Assembly: GCA_050292235.1 (NCBI GenBank)
Contig: JBNKLG010000011.1
Span: 1-46,476 of the forward strand
Source of the DNA: JBNKLG01 sp050292235
GTDB lineage: Bacteria; Pseudomonadota; Gammaproteobacteria; Chromatiales; Chromatiaceae
Direction of reading: 5' to 3'
Length of the DNA: 46,476 nucleotides
The first letter of the stretch is position 1. Every line of letters starts with the position of its first letter. A program made the translations under genes and the position numbers. Positions 32,209 through 40,979 of this stretch are shown piece after piece. Under the pieces are notes generated by a model, which was given only the letters and a program-made list of their open reading frames with translations, had not been told where the DNA came from and ran no database searches.

Positions 32209-32889
32209 ATGACCGACTACGCTGGCTGGCTCAACACCCTGGATGAGGACCAATTTGAGCGGATAGCCGAAGCTGCAGAGACGCTACTGACCATCCAACA
32301 AGCGCTTTCCGACGAAAATCTGTCCCTGTTGGGCGAGCTGCTGCGTGATCATGGAGAAGCGCCCACCCATGTCTGGACACACTATCCAAAGGACGACTGC
32401 CGGGACCCTCAAACTGGTGCTATGTTCTATTACCATAGCCACGATCCTGACGGATGGGATCGTGATGAACATGGCCATTTCCACCTCTTTTTTCGACCTG
32501 AGGCTAAAGGCGAGTTCACCCATATTCTGGCTCTTTCCATGAGCCACCAGGGTCTGCCCGTTGGGATATTCGCAACCAATGGCTGGGTGACTGACGAAAT
32601 AATGCAACCTGCAGATCAGATTCTGCAGCATCTCGATGACCATTGGGAGATCAATCGCGCTCGTCCCTCCTGGCTGGTATCGCAATGGCTGAATGCCATG
32701 CTGACTCTACTGCGGCCCCATGCAGAAATTTTACTAAAACAACGGGATCAGCGGATTGCTGCCGCAGGCACATGGGACGAGACCACCAACCCGGTACTGG
32801 CCAATCGTGATCGCCATGTGTTAAGCCAAATACCTTTAGACTTGCCGCCCATCCTCCTATCAGTCCAAAATGCAGCCAAACAACAATAA
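32209..32889 (+). CDS. DUF6969-like protein
   Basis: 226 residues, soluble, no signal peptide. The central motifs HYPKDDCRDPQTGAMFYYHSHD and DEHGHFHLFFR, with several conserved His and Asp, recall the uncharacterised DUF6969 family (from memory, not searched). The His-rich EHGHFHLF could bind a metal. It starts 23 bases after the Cys-repeat gene without a visible Shine-Dalgarno, and a rhodanese gene follows 67 bases later, so it probably belongs to the same sulfur-related cluster. Function unknown. Confidence 0.75.
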   Translation: MTDYAGWLNTLDEDQFERIAEAAETLLTIQQALSDENLSLLGELLRDHGEAPTHVWTHYPKDDCRDPQTGAMFYYHSHDPDGWDRDEHGHFHLFFRPEAKGEFTHILALSMSHQGLPVGIFATNGWVTDEIMQPADQILQHLDDHWEINRARPSWLVSQWLNAMLTLLRPHAEILLKQRDQRIAAAGTWDETTNPVLANRDRHVLSQIPLDLPPILLSVQNAAKQQ

Positions 32890-32956
32890 TTGAACCAGCA
32901 ACCGCTGCGCTCAAAATACGTAATCACCACACAATCAAGCGTTAGGAGTAGAGAAA

Positions 32957-33934
32957 ATGAAATTCAACACCATAGTGACAGGCGCACTCATCCTTGGCGC
33001 CAGCGCCATTCAGAGTGTACAGGCCATCGACATCGCCTCTCCAGTGGTCGATGCAGAATGGCTGAAGGCCCACCAGGGCGAGGTCACCATCCTACAGGTC
33101 AGCGGCCCTATGGAGACCTTTACCAAAGCACCGGAAACTGCCACCAAAGATGGCAAACTCGTGGTAAAAAGCGTATCTGGCCACATTCCAGGCGCCCATT
33201 TTGTCGATTTCAAGAAAGTTCGCGTATCCCGCGAGGTTGAGGGTAAAAAGGTCAAAAAGCTGATCCCGCTAAAAACCGATTTCGAAAAACTGGCCCAGTC
33301 CTGGGGCGTCAACAAAGATTCCGCCATCGTCTTTGTCCCTGCCGGTCTCAACACCGCCGATGTGGATGAGGCAGCACGACTCTACTGGCAGTTCAAATAC
33401 TATGGCCACACCAATATGGCTGTTTTGAATGGTGGCATGGCGGAGTGGCTGGCCCAGGGTAACCCGGCAGCAACGGATTTCCAGAAATACAAACTAGGCA
33501 ACTGGACGGCCTCGACAGAAGACAAAAACGTGATGGCAACCTATGCCGATGTGACACAGGCTCTCAAGGATAAGAAGATGCAGCTGGCCGATGCCCGTCC
33601 GCAGAATCAGTACATGGGTGTCTTCACCAAAAAGGGCGAGAAGTCCGGCCACTTGGCTGGCGCCAAGGACATGTCCCCGGATCTGCTGACAACCGCAGAT
33701 GGTGCCTCTGCCCGTTTTCTGCCCGCCGACAGCTACAAGTCCATGATGAAGGCCAAAGGTCTCGATCCTGAGGCAGCGACCATCGCCTATTGCAACACCG
33801 GACATCTGGCTTCCGGTCTTTGGTTCGTCACCTCTGAAATCGTAGGCAACAAGAAGACCAAGCTCTATGACGGCTCCCTGGTAGAATACAGCCTCTTGGG
33901 CGGTGAAACCGAAAACCCGGCGAAGCTGCACTGA
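32957..33934 (+). CDS. Exported two-domain rhodanese-like sulfurtransferase
   Basis: 325 residues with a signal peptide ending at VQA (residue 23), so periplasmic. There are two rhodanese domains. The first (about 28-175; SGHIPGAHFVDF) has lost the catalytic Cys in its loop (FVPAGLNTAD). The second (about 195-320) keeps Cys279 in YCNTGHLASG. This matches thiosulfate/3-mercaptopyruvate sulfurtransferases, in which only the C-terminal domain is active. The start has an AGGAG site, and an intrinsic terminator ends the unit. As last gene of the YeeE/YedE cluster it probably moves sulfane sulfur between thiosulfate and an envelope acceptor. Confidence 0.92.
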   Translation: MKFNTIVTGALILGASAIQSVQAIDIASPVVDAEWLKAHQGEVTILQVSGPMETFTKAPETATKDGKLVVKSVSGHIPGAHFVDFKKVRVSREVEGKKVKKLIPLKTDFEKLAQSWGVNKDSAIVFVPAGLNTADVDEAARLYWQFKYYGHTNMAVLNGGMAEWLAQGNPAATDFQKYKLGNWTASTEDKNVMATYADVTQALKDKKMQLADARPQNQYMGVFTKKGEKSGHLAGAKDMSPDLLTTADGASARFLPADSYKSMMKAKGLDPEAATIAYCNTGHLASGLWFVTSEIVGNKKTKLYDGSLVEYSLLGGETENPAKLH

Positions 33935-33960
33935 TCGCATTTCGTTTTTAGCCATTGATC

Positions 33961-33990
33961 AAAAGCCCGGCAGTCATTGCCGGGCTTTTT
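33961..33990 (+). terminator. Terminator of the rhodanese cluster
   Basis: Stem AAAAGCCCGGCA / TGCCGGGCTTTTT around a short loop, followed by CTTTTT. It lies 27 bases after the rhodanese stop. Confidence 0.93.
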
Positions 33991-34063
33991 CTTTTTAGCA
34001 GCAGACCAGCCTGCAAAGGAATTTCGTGGCATGCTATGCGCCACGCCTTGCAGGGAACTGCCT

Positions 34064-34978
34064 ATGACCAAACTACTGAACGACATCATTGCCCAGGCCA
34101 GCGAGATTTTGCTTGGCAAAGAAAACGTCATCCGCCTCTCCCTCGCCTGCCTTTTGGCCAAGGGTCATTTGCTGATCGAGGATGTGCCTGGGGTGGGCAA
34201 GACCACCCTGGCCCATGCCCTGGCCACGCTGCTGGGCCTGGAGTATCGCCGCATTCAGTTCACCAGTGACCTGCTGCCGGCCGATGTCATCGGCGTCTCT
34301 ATCTTTGAGCGTAACAGTGGCGAATTCCGTTTTCACCCCGGCCCGGTGTTCACCCAGGTATTGCTGGCAGACGAAATCAACCGTGCCACCCCCAAGGCCC
34401 AGAGCGCCCTGCTGGAGGCCATGGAAGAACAGCAGGTCAGCGTCGAGGGGCAGCGCCACGATCTGCCGGAGCCCTTTTTTGTGATCGCCACCCAAAATCC
34501 CGGCTTTCAGGTGGGGACTTACCCGTTGCCCGAATCCCAGCTTGACCGCTTCCTCATGCGCCTGAGCATCGGTTTTCCCGATGCCAGTGCCGAACGTGCC
34601 CTGTTGCGCGGCGAGGACCGGCGGACTGTATTGGCGCAGATGCAGCCCCTGATTCAACCGGATCAGTTGATGGCCATGCAGCATCAGGTGGAAGCAGTGC
34701 ATCTCTCCGATGCCTTGCTGGACTACGGACAGCGACTGTTAAGTCTGAGCCGGGAATCTGACCGCATTCTCCACGGCCTTTCCCCCCGCGCCGGATTGGG
34801 CCTGTTGCGGGCTGCCCGCGCCTGGGCCTATCTGGAGGGACGCCAAATGGTATTGCCGGAGGACGTACAGCGCGTCTTGCCCGCGGTGATCAGTCATCGG
34901 CTGCAATCCACCGAGCAATCCACAACCGGCAGCGAAAAGCTGGTGGCATGGCTGATTCAATCGGTACCCGTGGCCTGA
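34064..34978 (+). CDS. MoxR-type AAA+ ATPase
   Basis: 304 residues. Walker A GVGKTT (residues 43-48), Walker B LLADEINRATPKAQSALLEAMEE, sensor 1 ATQNP, and the C-terminal lid domain. MoxR proteins act as chaperones for metal-binding or peptide-bound enzyme assembly. The start MTKLLNDI was chosen on conserved family length; the frame is open 29 codons earlier. It overlaps the next gene by 31 bp and is the first gene of a MoxR-DUF58-transglutaminase operon. Confidence 0.94.
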   Translation: MTKLLNDIIAQASEILLGKENVIRLSLACLLAKGHLLIEDVPGVGKTTLAHALATLLGLEYRRIQFTSDLLPADVIGVSIFERNSGEFRFHPGPVFTQVLLADEINRATPKAQSALLEAMEEQQVSVEGQRHDLPEPFFVIATQNPGFQVGTYPLPESQLDRFLMRLSIGFPDASAERALLRGEDRRTVLAQMQPLIQPDQLMAMQHQVEAVHLSDALLDYGQRLLSLSRESDRILHGLSPRAGLGLLRAARAWAYLEGRQMVLPEDVQRVLPAVISHRLQSTEQSTTGSEKLVAWLIQSVPVA

Positions 34979-35937
34979 ACGCCAAGACCCAGGGATTTGA
35001 GCGCTTTCTGCGGGTCAATCGGGCCCGACCAGATGGCCTGATCCGCATCCGCCCCAGCGCCATCTATATCTTGCCTACGGGCTTTGGGCTGATCTATGGA
35101 CTGCTCTGTCTGCTGCTGTTGATCGGCGCTATGAACTATGCCAACAACCTGGGTTTTTTACTGACTTTCTTTCTCGGTGGGGTAGGGTTGGTCAGCATGA
35201 TCTACTGCTGGCGCAACCTCCAGGGCCTGCGGCTGCGTACCCTGCGGGTTCAGCCCATTTTTGCCGGGCAGGAGGCCCATTTTCTATTTCTGCCCGAGGA
35301 GGATCATCGCACCCGGCCCGATCTGGAACTGCGCCAGGGCAATGACCATCTGGCCGCCATCGATGCCTGGCCCGATTCTGTCGAACCCATAAACCTGAAA
35401 GTGCGGATTCCACGGCGTGGCCCCTATCGCCTCGGACGTTGTATCCTCAGTACTCGCTATCCTATGGGACTGTTTCGCAGTTGGACCTATCTGGAACCCG
35501 CAGCCCGCTGTCTGGTCTATCCCCGCCCTGAAGCCTGGCCCTATCAAGCTCTAGGAACAAGCAGTGAGGAGCACGAGGGTGCCTGGGCCAGGCGTGATTC
35601 AAGCGGGCTAGAGTATCACGGACTGCGCCCTTATCAACCCGGCGATCCCTTGCGCTCGATCCACTGGCGTTCCCTGGCCAAAGGCGATGTCCTCATGAGC
35701 CGGGAATACGAAAGCAGCCAGGGCGATGACCTCTGGTTCGATCTGGATCAAACCCCCGGCCCCGATCTGGAACGGCGTCTCAGCCAGCTTTGCCATGCCG
35801 TACTCGATGCCGGTCAGCAACAGCGGCGCTTCGGCCTGCGGCTGGGTCCACACATCATCAAACCAGGGCTAGGAGAGGGCCATCAGCTACGCGCGTTGAC
35901 GATGCTGGCCGAATTTGGCCAGGAGGCACAGCTGTGA
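34948..35937 (+). CDS. DUF58 domain membrane protein
   Basis: 329 residues with two N-terminal membrane helices (about 37-83) and the conserved DUF58 block GLEYHGLRPYQPGDPLRSIHWRSLAKGD. DUF58 proteins accompany MoxR ATPases, probably as the membrane partner; the C-terminal domain is related to vWA folds. It overlaps moxR by 31 bp upstream and the transglutaminase gene by GTGA downstream. Confidence 0.93.
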   Translation: MADSIGTRGLNAKTQGFERFLRVNRARPDGLIRIRPSAIYILPTGFGLIYGLLCLLLLIGAMNYANNLGFLLTFFLGGVGLVSMIYCWRNLQGLRLRTLRVQPIFAGQEAHFLFLPEEDHRTRPDLELRQGNDHLAAIDAWPDSVEPINLKVRIPRRGPYRLGRCILSTRYPMGLFRSWTYLEPAARCLVYPRPEAWPYQALGTSSEEHEGAWARRDSSGLEYHGLRPYQPGDPLRSIHWRSLAKGDVLMSREYESSQGDDLWFDLDQTPGPDLERRLSQLCHAVLDAGQQQRRFGLRLGPHIIKPGLGEGHQLRALTMLAEFGQEAQL

Positions 35938-37961
35938 TTTTTGGTCGCCGCCGCCAGAATCCTGTCCATAACCTGGATCCCTTATTACGAGAGCCCGAGC
36001 GTGCCACCCTGGTACGACTGCTCCTTTATATGGGACTGGTCACCGCCCCCCATCTCTACCTGGCCAATCCCCTGTTCGCCGGGATCTTCTTCGTCCTCTG
36101 GCTATTCCGCTTTATCACCCTCTATCAACCCCGCCTGTTGCCCAGGGGAATGCTGTTGGTTTTGCTGACCGGTTTGGCCGTGGCCTTTGTTATTGTTCGT
36201 GGCGGCTCTTCTTTGGGGTCCGAAACCGGCATCTCGATGCTGCTGATCATGTCCGGCCTCAAGCTGCTGGAGATCAAACGCCGACGTGACCTCTATTTCT
36301 CCGTACTCCTGGGGTTCTTCATTGGCATCACGGTTTTTCTGTTTGAAAACAGTATGTTGATCGCCATAATAGTATTCAGTGCCTGCCTGGGGCTCATCTC
36401 CATTCTGCTTGAAATCAGCTGGATTCAGCGCCCCAGCCATGGCCTTTTGCCGCTACGCCACAGCCTCTGGCTCGCCTTGCCCGCCATTCCCATCGCCCTG
36501 ATGCTCTTCTTTCTCTTTCCCCGTCTGGGCGGACCGCTCTGGTCGCTCAACCTGGGCAGTGGCACGGTGGCGCAGACCGGCCTTTCCGATTTGGTTCGCC
36601 CCGGCAGTGTCAGCAACCTGGCCAAATCCTATGAGGTAGCCTTTCGTGCCACTTTTGAAGGCCCTCTGCCCTCAAAGCCAGAACGTTACTGGCGTGGCCC
36701 GGTGATGTGGTATACCGATGGCATCAGCTGGACCCGCAGCCCCCTCCCCCATATGATGCAGCCCAGGGACACTGCTCCAGACAGCCGTTTACCCCTTTAC
36801 CACTACCGAGTCTTTCAGGAACCCAGCAACAGCTTTTGGCTATTGCTACTGGAGCACCCCATGTTCCTCCAGGCTCCGGATGCCTGGATCAGCCGGGATG
36901 GCCAGGCCATCACCCGCCAGCCGGTATCACAGGCCATCAGCTACGAAGCGGCTTCTGCGCCTCAGATCCTTCCTCGCCCCCTCAATGGGCTTGAGCGGCG
37001 TGAGGGACTGCAACTGCCCCCCCACATCAGCCCCCAGGTACGGGCATTGGCCCAAGACTGGCGTACGCGTGCCCGCAGTGACCAAGAGATCGTCCAGACC
37101 GCCCTGCGCTACTTTCGGGAACAGCCTTTTATCTACAGTCTGCAGCCCCCACTGCTGGGTGACGACCCCACCCACGAGTTCCTGTTCGAAACCCGTAGCG
37201 GCTTCTGTGAACACTACGCCACCAGTTTCGTCCTGCTCATGCGGCTGGCGGGTATCCCCAGTCGTCTGGTCACCGGCTATCTGGGTGGCGAAGAGAACCC
37301 CCAGGGCAACTATCTCATTGTGCGCCAGTCCGATGCCCACGCCTGGGCCGAGGTCTGGCTAAGCGGCCGGGGCTGGGTGCGGATCGACCCCACTGCCGCC
37401 ATCGCCCCGGAACGTATTGAACACCCGTTGGACATCGAGGCTCTGACCGGAGAAGGCCGCGCCGCCCTGTTCCACCTCGACAACAGCGCCTTTATGCAAA
37501 GCATGGCCCGCCGCCTCCGCCTGCAACTGGACGCCCTGCGCCTGGCCTGGCAGCGCTGGATCATCAACTACGACGAACAGCGCCAGAAGAACCTGTTCGA
37601 CCTGTTTGGCATCGGTAACTGGCTGCCCCATCGCATCGGGATACTGGCTCTGTTCTTGATCCTGGGGGGCCTGGCCCTGATCGGCCTCTGGTTCTTCCGC
37701 AAAGAGCGCCAACGCCGCGACCCGGTTCTTACCGCCTACCGGCTCTTTCTGGCCCGGCTCCACAAAGTGGGTATTGAACACCAGCCCCACGAAGGACCAT
37801 TGGATTTTCAGCATCGACTGGCGCGGGAGCGGCCCGGCCTGGCCGTTCAAACAGCACCCATCACCTCTGCCTATATCGCCCTCCGGTTTGGTTTGAAAGA
37901 TGATAACTATCGGGGTTTCGTACAGCGCTGCCAAGCGTTTCGGCCCGACAAAAAACCTTGA
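35934..37961 (+). CDS. tgpA: Transglutaminase-like membrane protein TgpA (DUF3488)
   Basis: 675 residues. Six or so membrane segments occupy the first 190 residues, followed by a periplasmic transglutaminase-like domain with the catalytic triad region: Cys in TRSGFCEHYATSF, His in SDAHAWAEVWL, Asp in GWVRIDPTAA. A further membrane helix (IGILALFLILGGLALIGLWFF) and a cytoplasmic DUF4129-like tail end the protein. Pseudomonas TgpA is essential there. The GTG start overlaps the previous stop (GTGA), and its open frame extends upstream only as a shadow. The natural substrate is unknown. Confidence 0.93.
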   Translation: MIFGRRRQNPVHNLDPLLREPERATLVRLLLYMGLVTAPHLYLANPLFAGIFFVLWLFRFITLYQPRLLPRGMLLVLLTGLAVAFVIVRGGSSLGSETGISMLLIMSGLKLLEIKRRRDLYFSVLLGFFIGITVFLFENSMLIAIIVFSACLGLISILLEISWIQRPSHGLLPLRHSLWLALPAIPIALMLFFLFPRLGGPLWSLNLGSGTVAQTGLSDLVRPGSVSNLAKSYEVAFRATFEGPLPSKPERYWRGPVMWYTDGISWTRSPLPHMMQPRDTAPDSRLPLYHYRVFQEPSNSFWLLLLEHPMFLQAPDAWISRDGQAITRQPVSQAISYEAASAPQILPRPLNGLERREGLQLPPHISPQVRALAQDWRTRARSDQEIVQTALRYFREQPFIYSLQPPLLGDDPTHEFLFETRSGFCEHYATSFVLLMRLAGIPSRLVTGYLGGEENPQGNYLIVRQSDAHAWAEVWLSGRGWVRIDPTAAIAPERIEHPLDIEALTGEGRAALFHLDNSAFMQSMARRLRLQLDALRLAWQRWIINYDEQRQKNLFDLFGIGNWLPHRIGILALFLILGGLALIGLWFFRKERQRRDPVLTAYRLFLARLHKVGIEHQPHEGPLDFQHRLARERPGLAVQTAPITSAYIALRFGLKDDNYRGFVQRCQAFRPDKKP

Positions 37962-37986
37962 TGACATAGGCCAGTGACGACCAGTC

Positions 37987-38838
37987 TCACTGAAAAACAG
38001 GCCGATCTTCTAACAAACATTGTTCCAGGGCCTCCAGGCTAAACTCATTTCTCTGATAAAAATCAGAGTATTGCAGAATGCCCGGGCACAGCCGTCCTGG
38101 GGTATCGGGAAAGAGCTTGGACTTAGAAGTGGAGCGGGAGGAAGGCAAAACCACAAGACCCAGTGCATAGGTAGCTTTACAGCTCAGTCGCGGGTCAAAG
38201 GTTATGGTGGCTCCCTCCATAAAGGCGTAGCCGGTCAGAAGGGTTTTGCCCTTTACGAACAAGTGTGGGCCTTGGTTCGTCATCATGAGTCCGTACAACA
38301 GGTGATTTGCCCTGATATCCCCGGTTACCACTAAGGGGGTATTTTCTCGTTTCAGAATCAGATTGCCCTTGATCGTCAGATTGCCTTCGACCAGGAGCGG
38401 CATATCCAACTCGACACTCTGCTCGATGGTGAGATCACCCTGGTGGTGCAAAATGGGGGCGACCCAATCCACCCCCATCCATTCGCAAACCTTGCCACTA
38501 CCCCAACGAAAGGCGTTGCTATCCTCACACGCTTCAGTGCCCTTCAGCATAAAGAAAATGTCTCCCCATCCCTGATGGTATTGCACAAAACGGATCATCT
38601 TGTCCGCGGATTGCGCGAATTGATTCACCAGCACTGAATAGCGCCGTTCGATCAGCAAATCCTCACCTGTCTCCCGTTGACGCTCTACCAATTGGAAGTA
38701 GGCCTGATATTTCAGCTGGTCCTGGGGCGAGAGATATTGAGATGAGAGCGTTTTACTGAAAAGGGGTTGGCTGCAGAGCAACAGAAACGCCAGGGAGAGC
38801 CGTCTCAAGCCTGCCTGTGGGTTGGGAATTTTTATCAC
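37987..38838 (-). CDS. Secreted protein with beta-solenoid-like segment, unknown function
   Basis: 283 residues from GTG 38838, chosen because GAGAGG lies 7 bases upstream; a GTG two codons earlier is possible. The N-terminus is a signal peptide (LRRLSLAFLLLCSQPLFS). A helical region with RQRETGEDLLIERRY follows, then a repetitive segment (about 160-225) of short strands such as GDLTIEQSVELDMPLLVEGN and LTIKGNLIL, suggesting a beta-solenoid similar to polymer-forming proteins. Four or more cysteines suggest disulfides. It is the last gene after the HEPN-cyclase pair, with a 43-base gap, and may belong to the same transcript. No named family recognised. Confidence 0.7.
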   Translation of the reverse strand: MIKIPNPQAGLRRLSLAFLLLCSQPLFSKTLSSQYLSPQDQLKYQAYFQLVERQRETGEDLLIERRYSVLVNQFAQSADKMIRFVQYHQGWGDIFFMLKGTEACEDSNAFRWGSGKVCEWMGVDWVAPILHHQGDLTIEQSVELDMPLLVEGNLTIKGNLILKRENTPLVVTGDIRANHLLYGLMMTNQGPHLFVKGKTLLTGYAFMEGATITFDPRLSCKATYALGLVVLPSSRSTSKSKLFPDTPGRLCPGILQYSDFYQRNEFSLEALEQCLLEDRPVFQ

Positions 38839-38881
38839 GACCACGCCTCTCTTCCCTTCTGATGAAGGTAAAGCATTATTC

Positions 38882-40975
38882 CTATTTCTCCCGCAACGGA
38901 ATCCCCTGACGAAAATCGGCACCGGGACTCTGTTGGACATGAGCCCAAACCATCTCGGCAATGGAATGGTAGCCCCTGGCTCGAAGTGGGTCTGGTTCCT
39001 GAGCGGCCAGTTGCCTCCATTGCGCCATGGCCCGTTCGGTCTGGCCAACATCGAGCTGGTTCAGTGCCATTTGGCTGGCCGCACAGTCTTGGCCCCAGCG
39101 CTTGGCCTGGGCACTGCCATCAGCCAGGCCCATCAGCTCGGAAACAGATACTGCCTCATGGCGACCCTTGGGGTTGAATCTCCCCAGAGGACGCACCAGG
39201 AAAACGGACGCTTCCAGTTGTTGGGCAAAGGCCTCACTGACCAGAATATGGGCACCTAGGGTCTTGGTCATGCCTTCCAGACGTGAACAGGTGTTCACAG
39301 TATCTCCGATCACGGTATAGGAGCGTTTTTGCGGAGAGCCAATGAGCCCGGAGACCAGGCTGCCCCAGTGCAGACCGATGCCGATGTCCAGGTGATGGCC
39401 CTCTTCTGCCAGCTCCAGATTCATATGCTCCAGCTCTGCGGCCATCATGAGTGCAGCACGGGCAGCCCTGGAACAGGCCTGGGCCGCCTCTGACTCGGAA
39501 AAGATGGCCATGACCGCATCGCCGATAAATTTATCCACCATGCCTCCTTCCGCCTCAATGCTGCGAGTCATGCGGGTCAGGAAGCGGTTGAGCAGACTCA
39601 CCAGGATATCCGGCGCCAGAGTCTCCGACAGGCTGGTAAAACCCCGGATGTCGCTGAACAGAACCGCCATCTGCTGCTTTTCGCCCAGAAAACCGCGCTG
39701 GCCCGCCTGTTCGAGAAAACGGTCAATCTGGGCCTGGCCGATAAAGCGCCCAGCCGCGTGCAGCACCCAAAGCTGAGGAAAGCGCAATTTGAGTTCGTTC
39801 TCCAGCGCTTCGCGCTGCTGATCCAGGGCGGTGGCGTCCAGTAGCGCCAGAGCCTCACGCAATACCAGCGCCGCCGCCATCTCATTGCCAATGGACAAAT
39901 GACATTGGGCCAACTTGCTCAGGATTTGCGCCATCTCTCCCGGCACCGTGGTGGTGGCCTGAGCAAAATGGGCGTGGGTACGCTGATAGGCTGACAGGGC
40001 TGACGTGCAATCATGGTGGGCAAAGGCCAGATCACCAGCCAGCTCATCAGCCAGGGCCTTCAGTTCCTGTCGAAACTCTTTGGGTAAATCATCCTGGCGA
40101 ATTAAGGCTTGGACTTGTGCCAATTGTTGGCCCGTCTCGGTCAGATCCGCCGGCTTTTGGGTCAAGGCCACCCGGCCCAGGCCCAGACCAGCAAAAATAA
40201 GTCCCGCCGTATTGTTTGCCTCTTGGGCCAGATCACGACTCTCTTGGTAGCGGGCAGCCGCCCGATCTACCTGGCCCATGCGTAATCGACAATGGCCGAG
40301 TTCAGACAGCAATTGCGCCTCTACAGAAGGCGGGGTGAGCTGAGAGGTGGCGCGGATCAGCGCCAAATCTTCTTCCAGATAGGCCGCCGCCGCTTCATAG
40401 TCCGCCAAATCGATGCAGACCCGCGCCAGATTGCCCAACGTAAAGGCTCTATCCACAGCATCACCCGCCTGCTTGCGATAGCCAAGGGCCACCTGAAAAT
40501 CGTGCCGAGCCTCCTGGAACCGACCCTGGTGGTGCATGATCTGGCCAAAACTGTTCCATACCCGCCCCAGGTAAGCCCGGGCCTCTGGGGTATCCAGCTC
40601 GGTCAAAAGACGGATGCTGAGATCCAGAGCGGTGTAGGCAATGAGCAGATCTTCATGCAGGCGCCAGGCGGCAAAGCCACGAATGTGATGCAGACGGGCA
40701 CGGTCATAGGCCGAAAGGTGCAGCTCCTGTGGTAACAGCCATTTCAGCAGGCTCTCCAGTGTCTCACCCTGATGGCGAAAATCTGTGGCCGCGTAGATGC
40801 CCACCACCAACGCCAGGCTCAGCCCATCGTCCCGATCCAGGGCCGCTGTCACCTCGTCGGCATCAATACTGCCCGGTGGCGGCTGACAAAGGGCAGGGGA
40901 GAGTCGAGTCAATGCCACAGCGGGCAGCCCTGTCTGCTGTGCCAGGTCGGAAAGTACCTTATACAGTCTGTCCAT
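38882..40975 (-). CDS. TPR-adenylate cyclase (class III)
   Basis: 697 residues. About 90-400 consists of tetratricopeptide-like helices (for example RVWNSFGQIMHHQGRFQEARHDF and LGNLARVCIDLADYEAAAAYLEEDL). The C-terminal class III cyclase domain has metal-binding Asp442 (FSDIRGFTS) and Asp486 (KFIGDAVMA), the adenine-selecting Lys in VDKFIGD, and SYTVIGDTVNTCSRLEG, where Thr rather than Asp precedes the loop, as in several bacterial adenylate cyclases. All catalytic residues are present, so it should make cAMP from ATP. The start codon lies 4 bases after the HEPN-like gene, so the two are coupled. cAMP would feed CRP, encoded elsewhere in this window. Confidence 0.9.
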   Translation of the reverse strand: MDRLYKVLSDLAQQTGLPAVALTRLSPALCQPPPGSIDADEVTAALDRDDGLSLALVVGIYAATDFRHQGETLESLLKWLLPQELHLSAYDRARLHHIRGFAAWRLHEDLLIAYTALDLSIRLLTELDTPEARAYLGRVWNSFGQIMHHQGRFQEARHDFQVALGYRKQAGDAVDRAFTLGNLARVCIDLADYEAAAAYLEEDLALIRATSQLTPPSVEAQLLSELGHCRLRMGQVDRAAARYQESRDLAQEANNTAGLIFAGLGLGRVALTQKPADLTETGQQLAQVQALIRQDDLPKEFRQELKALADELAGDLAFAHHDCTSALSAYQRTHAHFAQATTTVPGEMAQILSKLAQCHLSIGNEMAAALVLREALALLDATALDQQREALENELKLRFPQLWVLHAAGRFIGQAQIDRFLEQAGQRGFLGEKQQMAVLFSDIRGFTSLSETLAPDILVSLLNRFLTRMTRSIEAEGGMVDKFIGDAVMAIFSESEAAQACSRAARAALMMAAELEHMNLELAEEGHHLDIGIGLHWGSLVSGLIGSPQKRSYTVIGDTVNTCSRLEGMTKTLGAHILVSEAFAQQLEASVFLVRPLGRFNPKGRHEAVSVSELMGLADGSAQAKRWGQDCAASQMALNQLDVGQTERAMAQWRQLAAQEPDPLRARGYHSIAEMVWAHVQQSPGADFRQGIPLREK

Positions 40976-40979
40976 CTGA

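Noticed and set aside
37972..37992. Terminator between tgpA and the secreted-protein gene (CAGTGA/TCACTG hairpin)
   Set aside because: No T-run on either strand after the stem, and it overlaps the end of the minus-strand gene.
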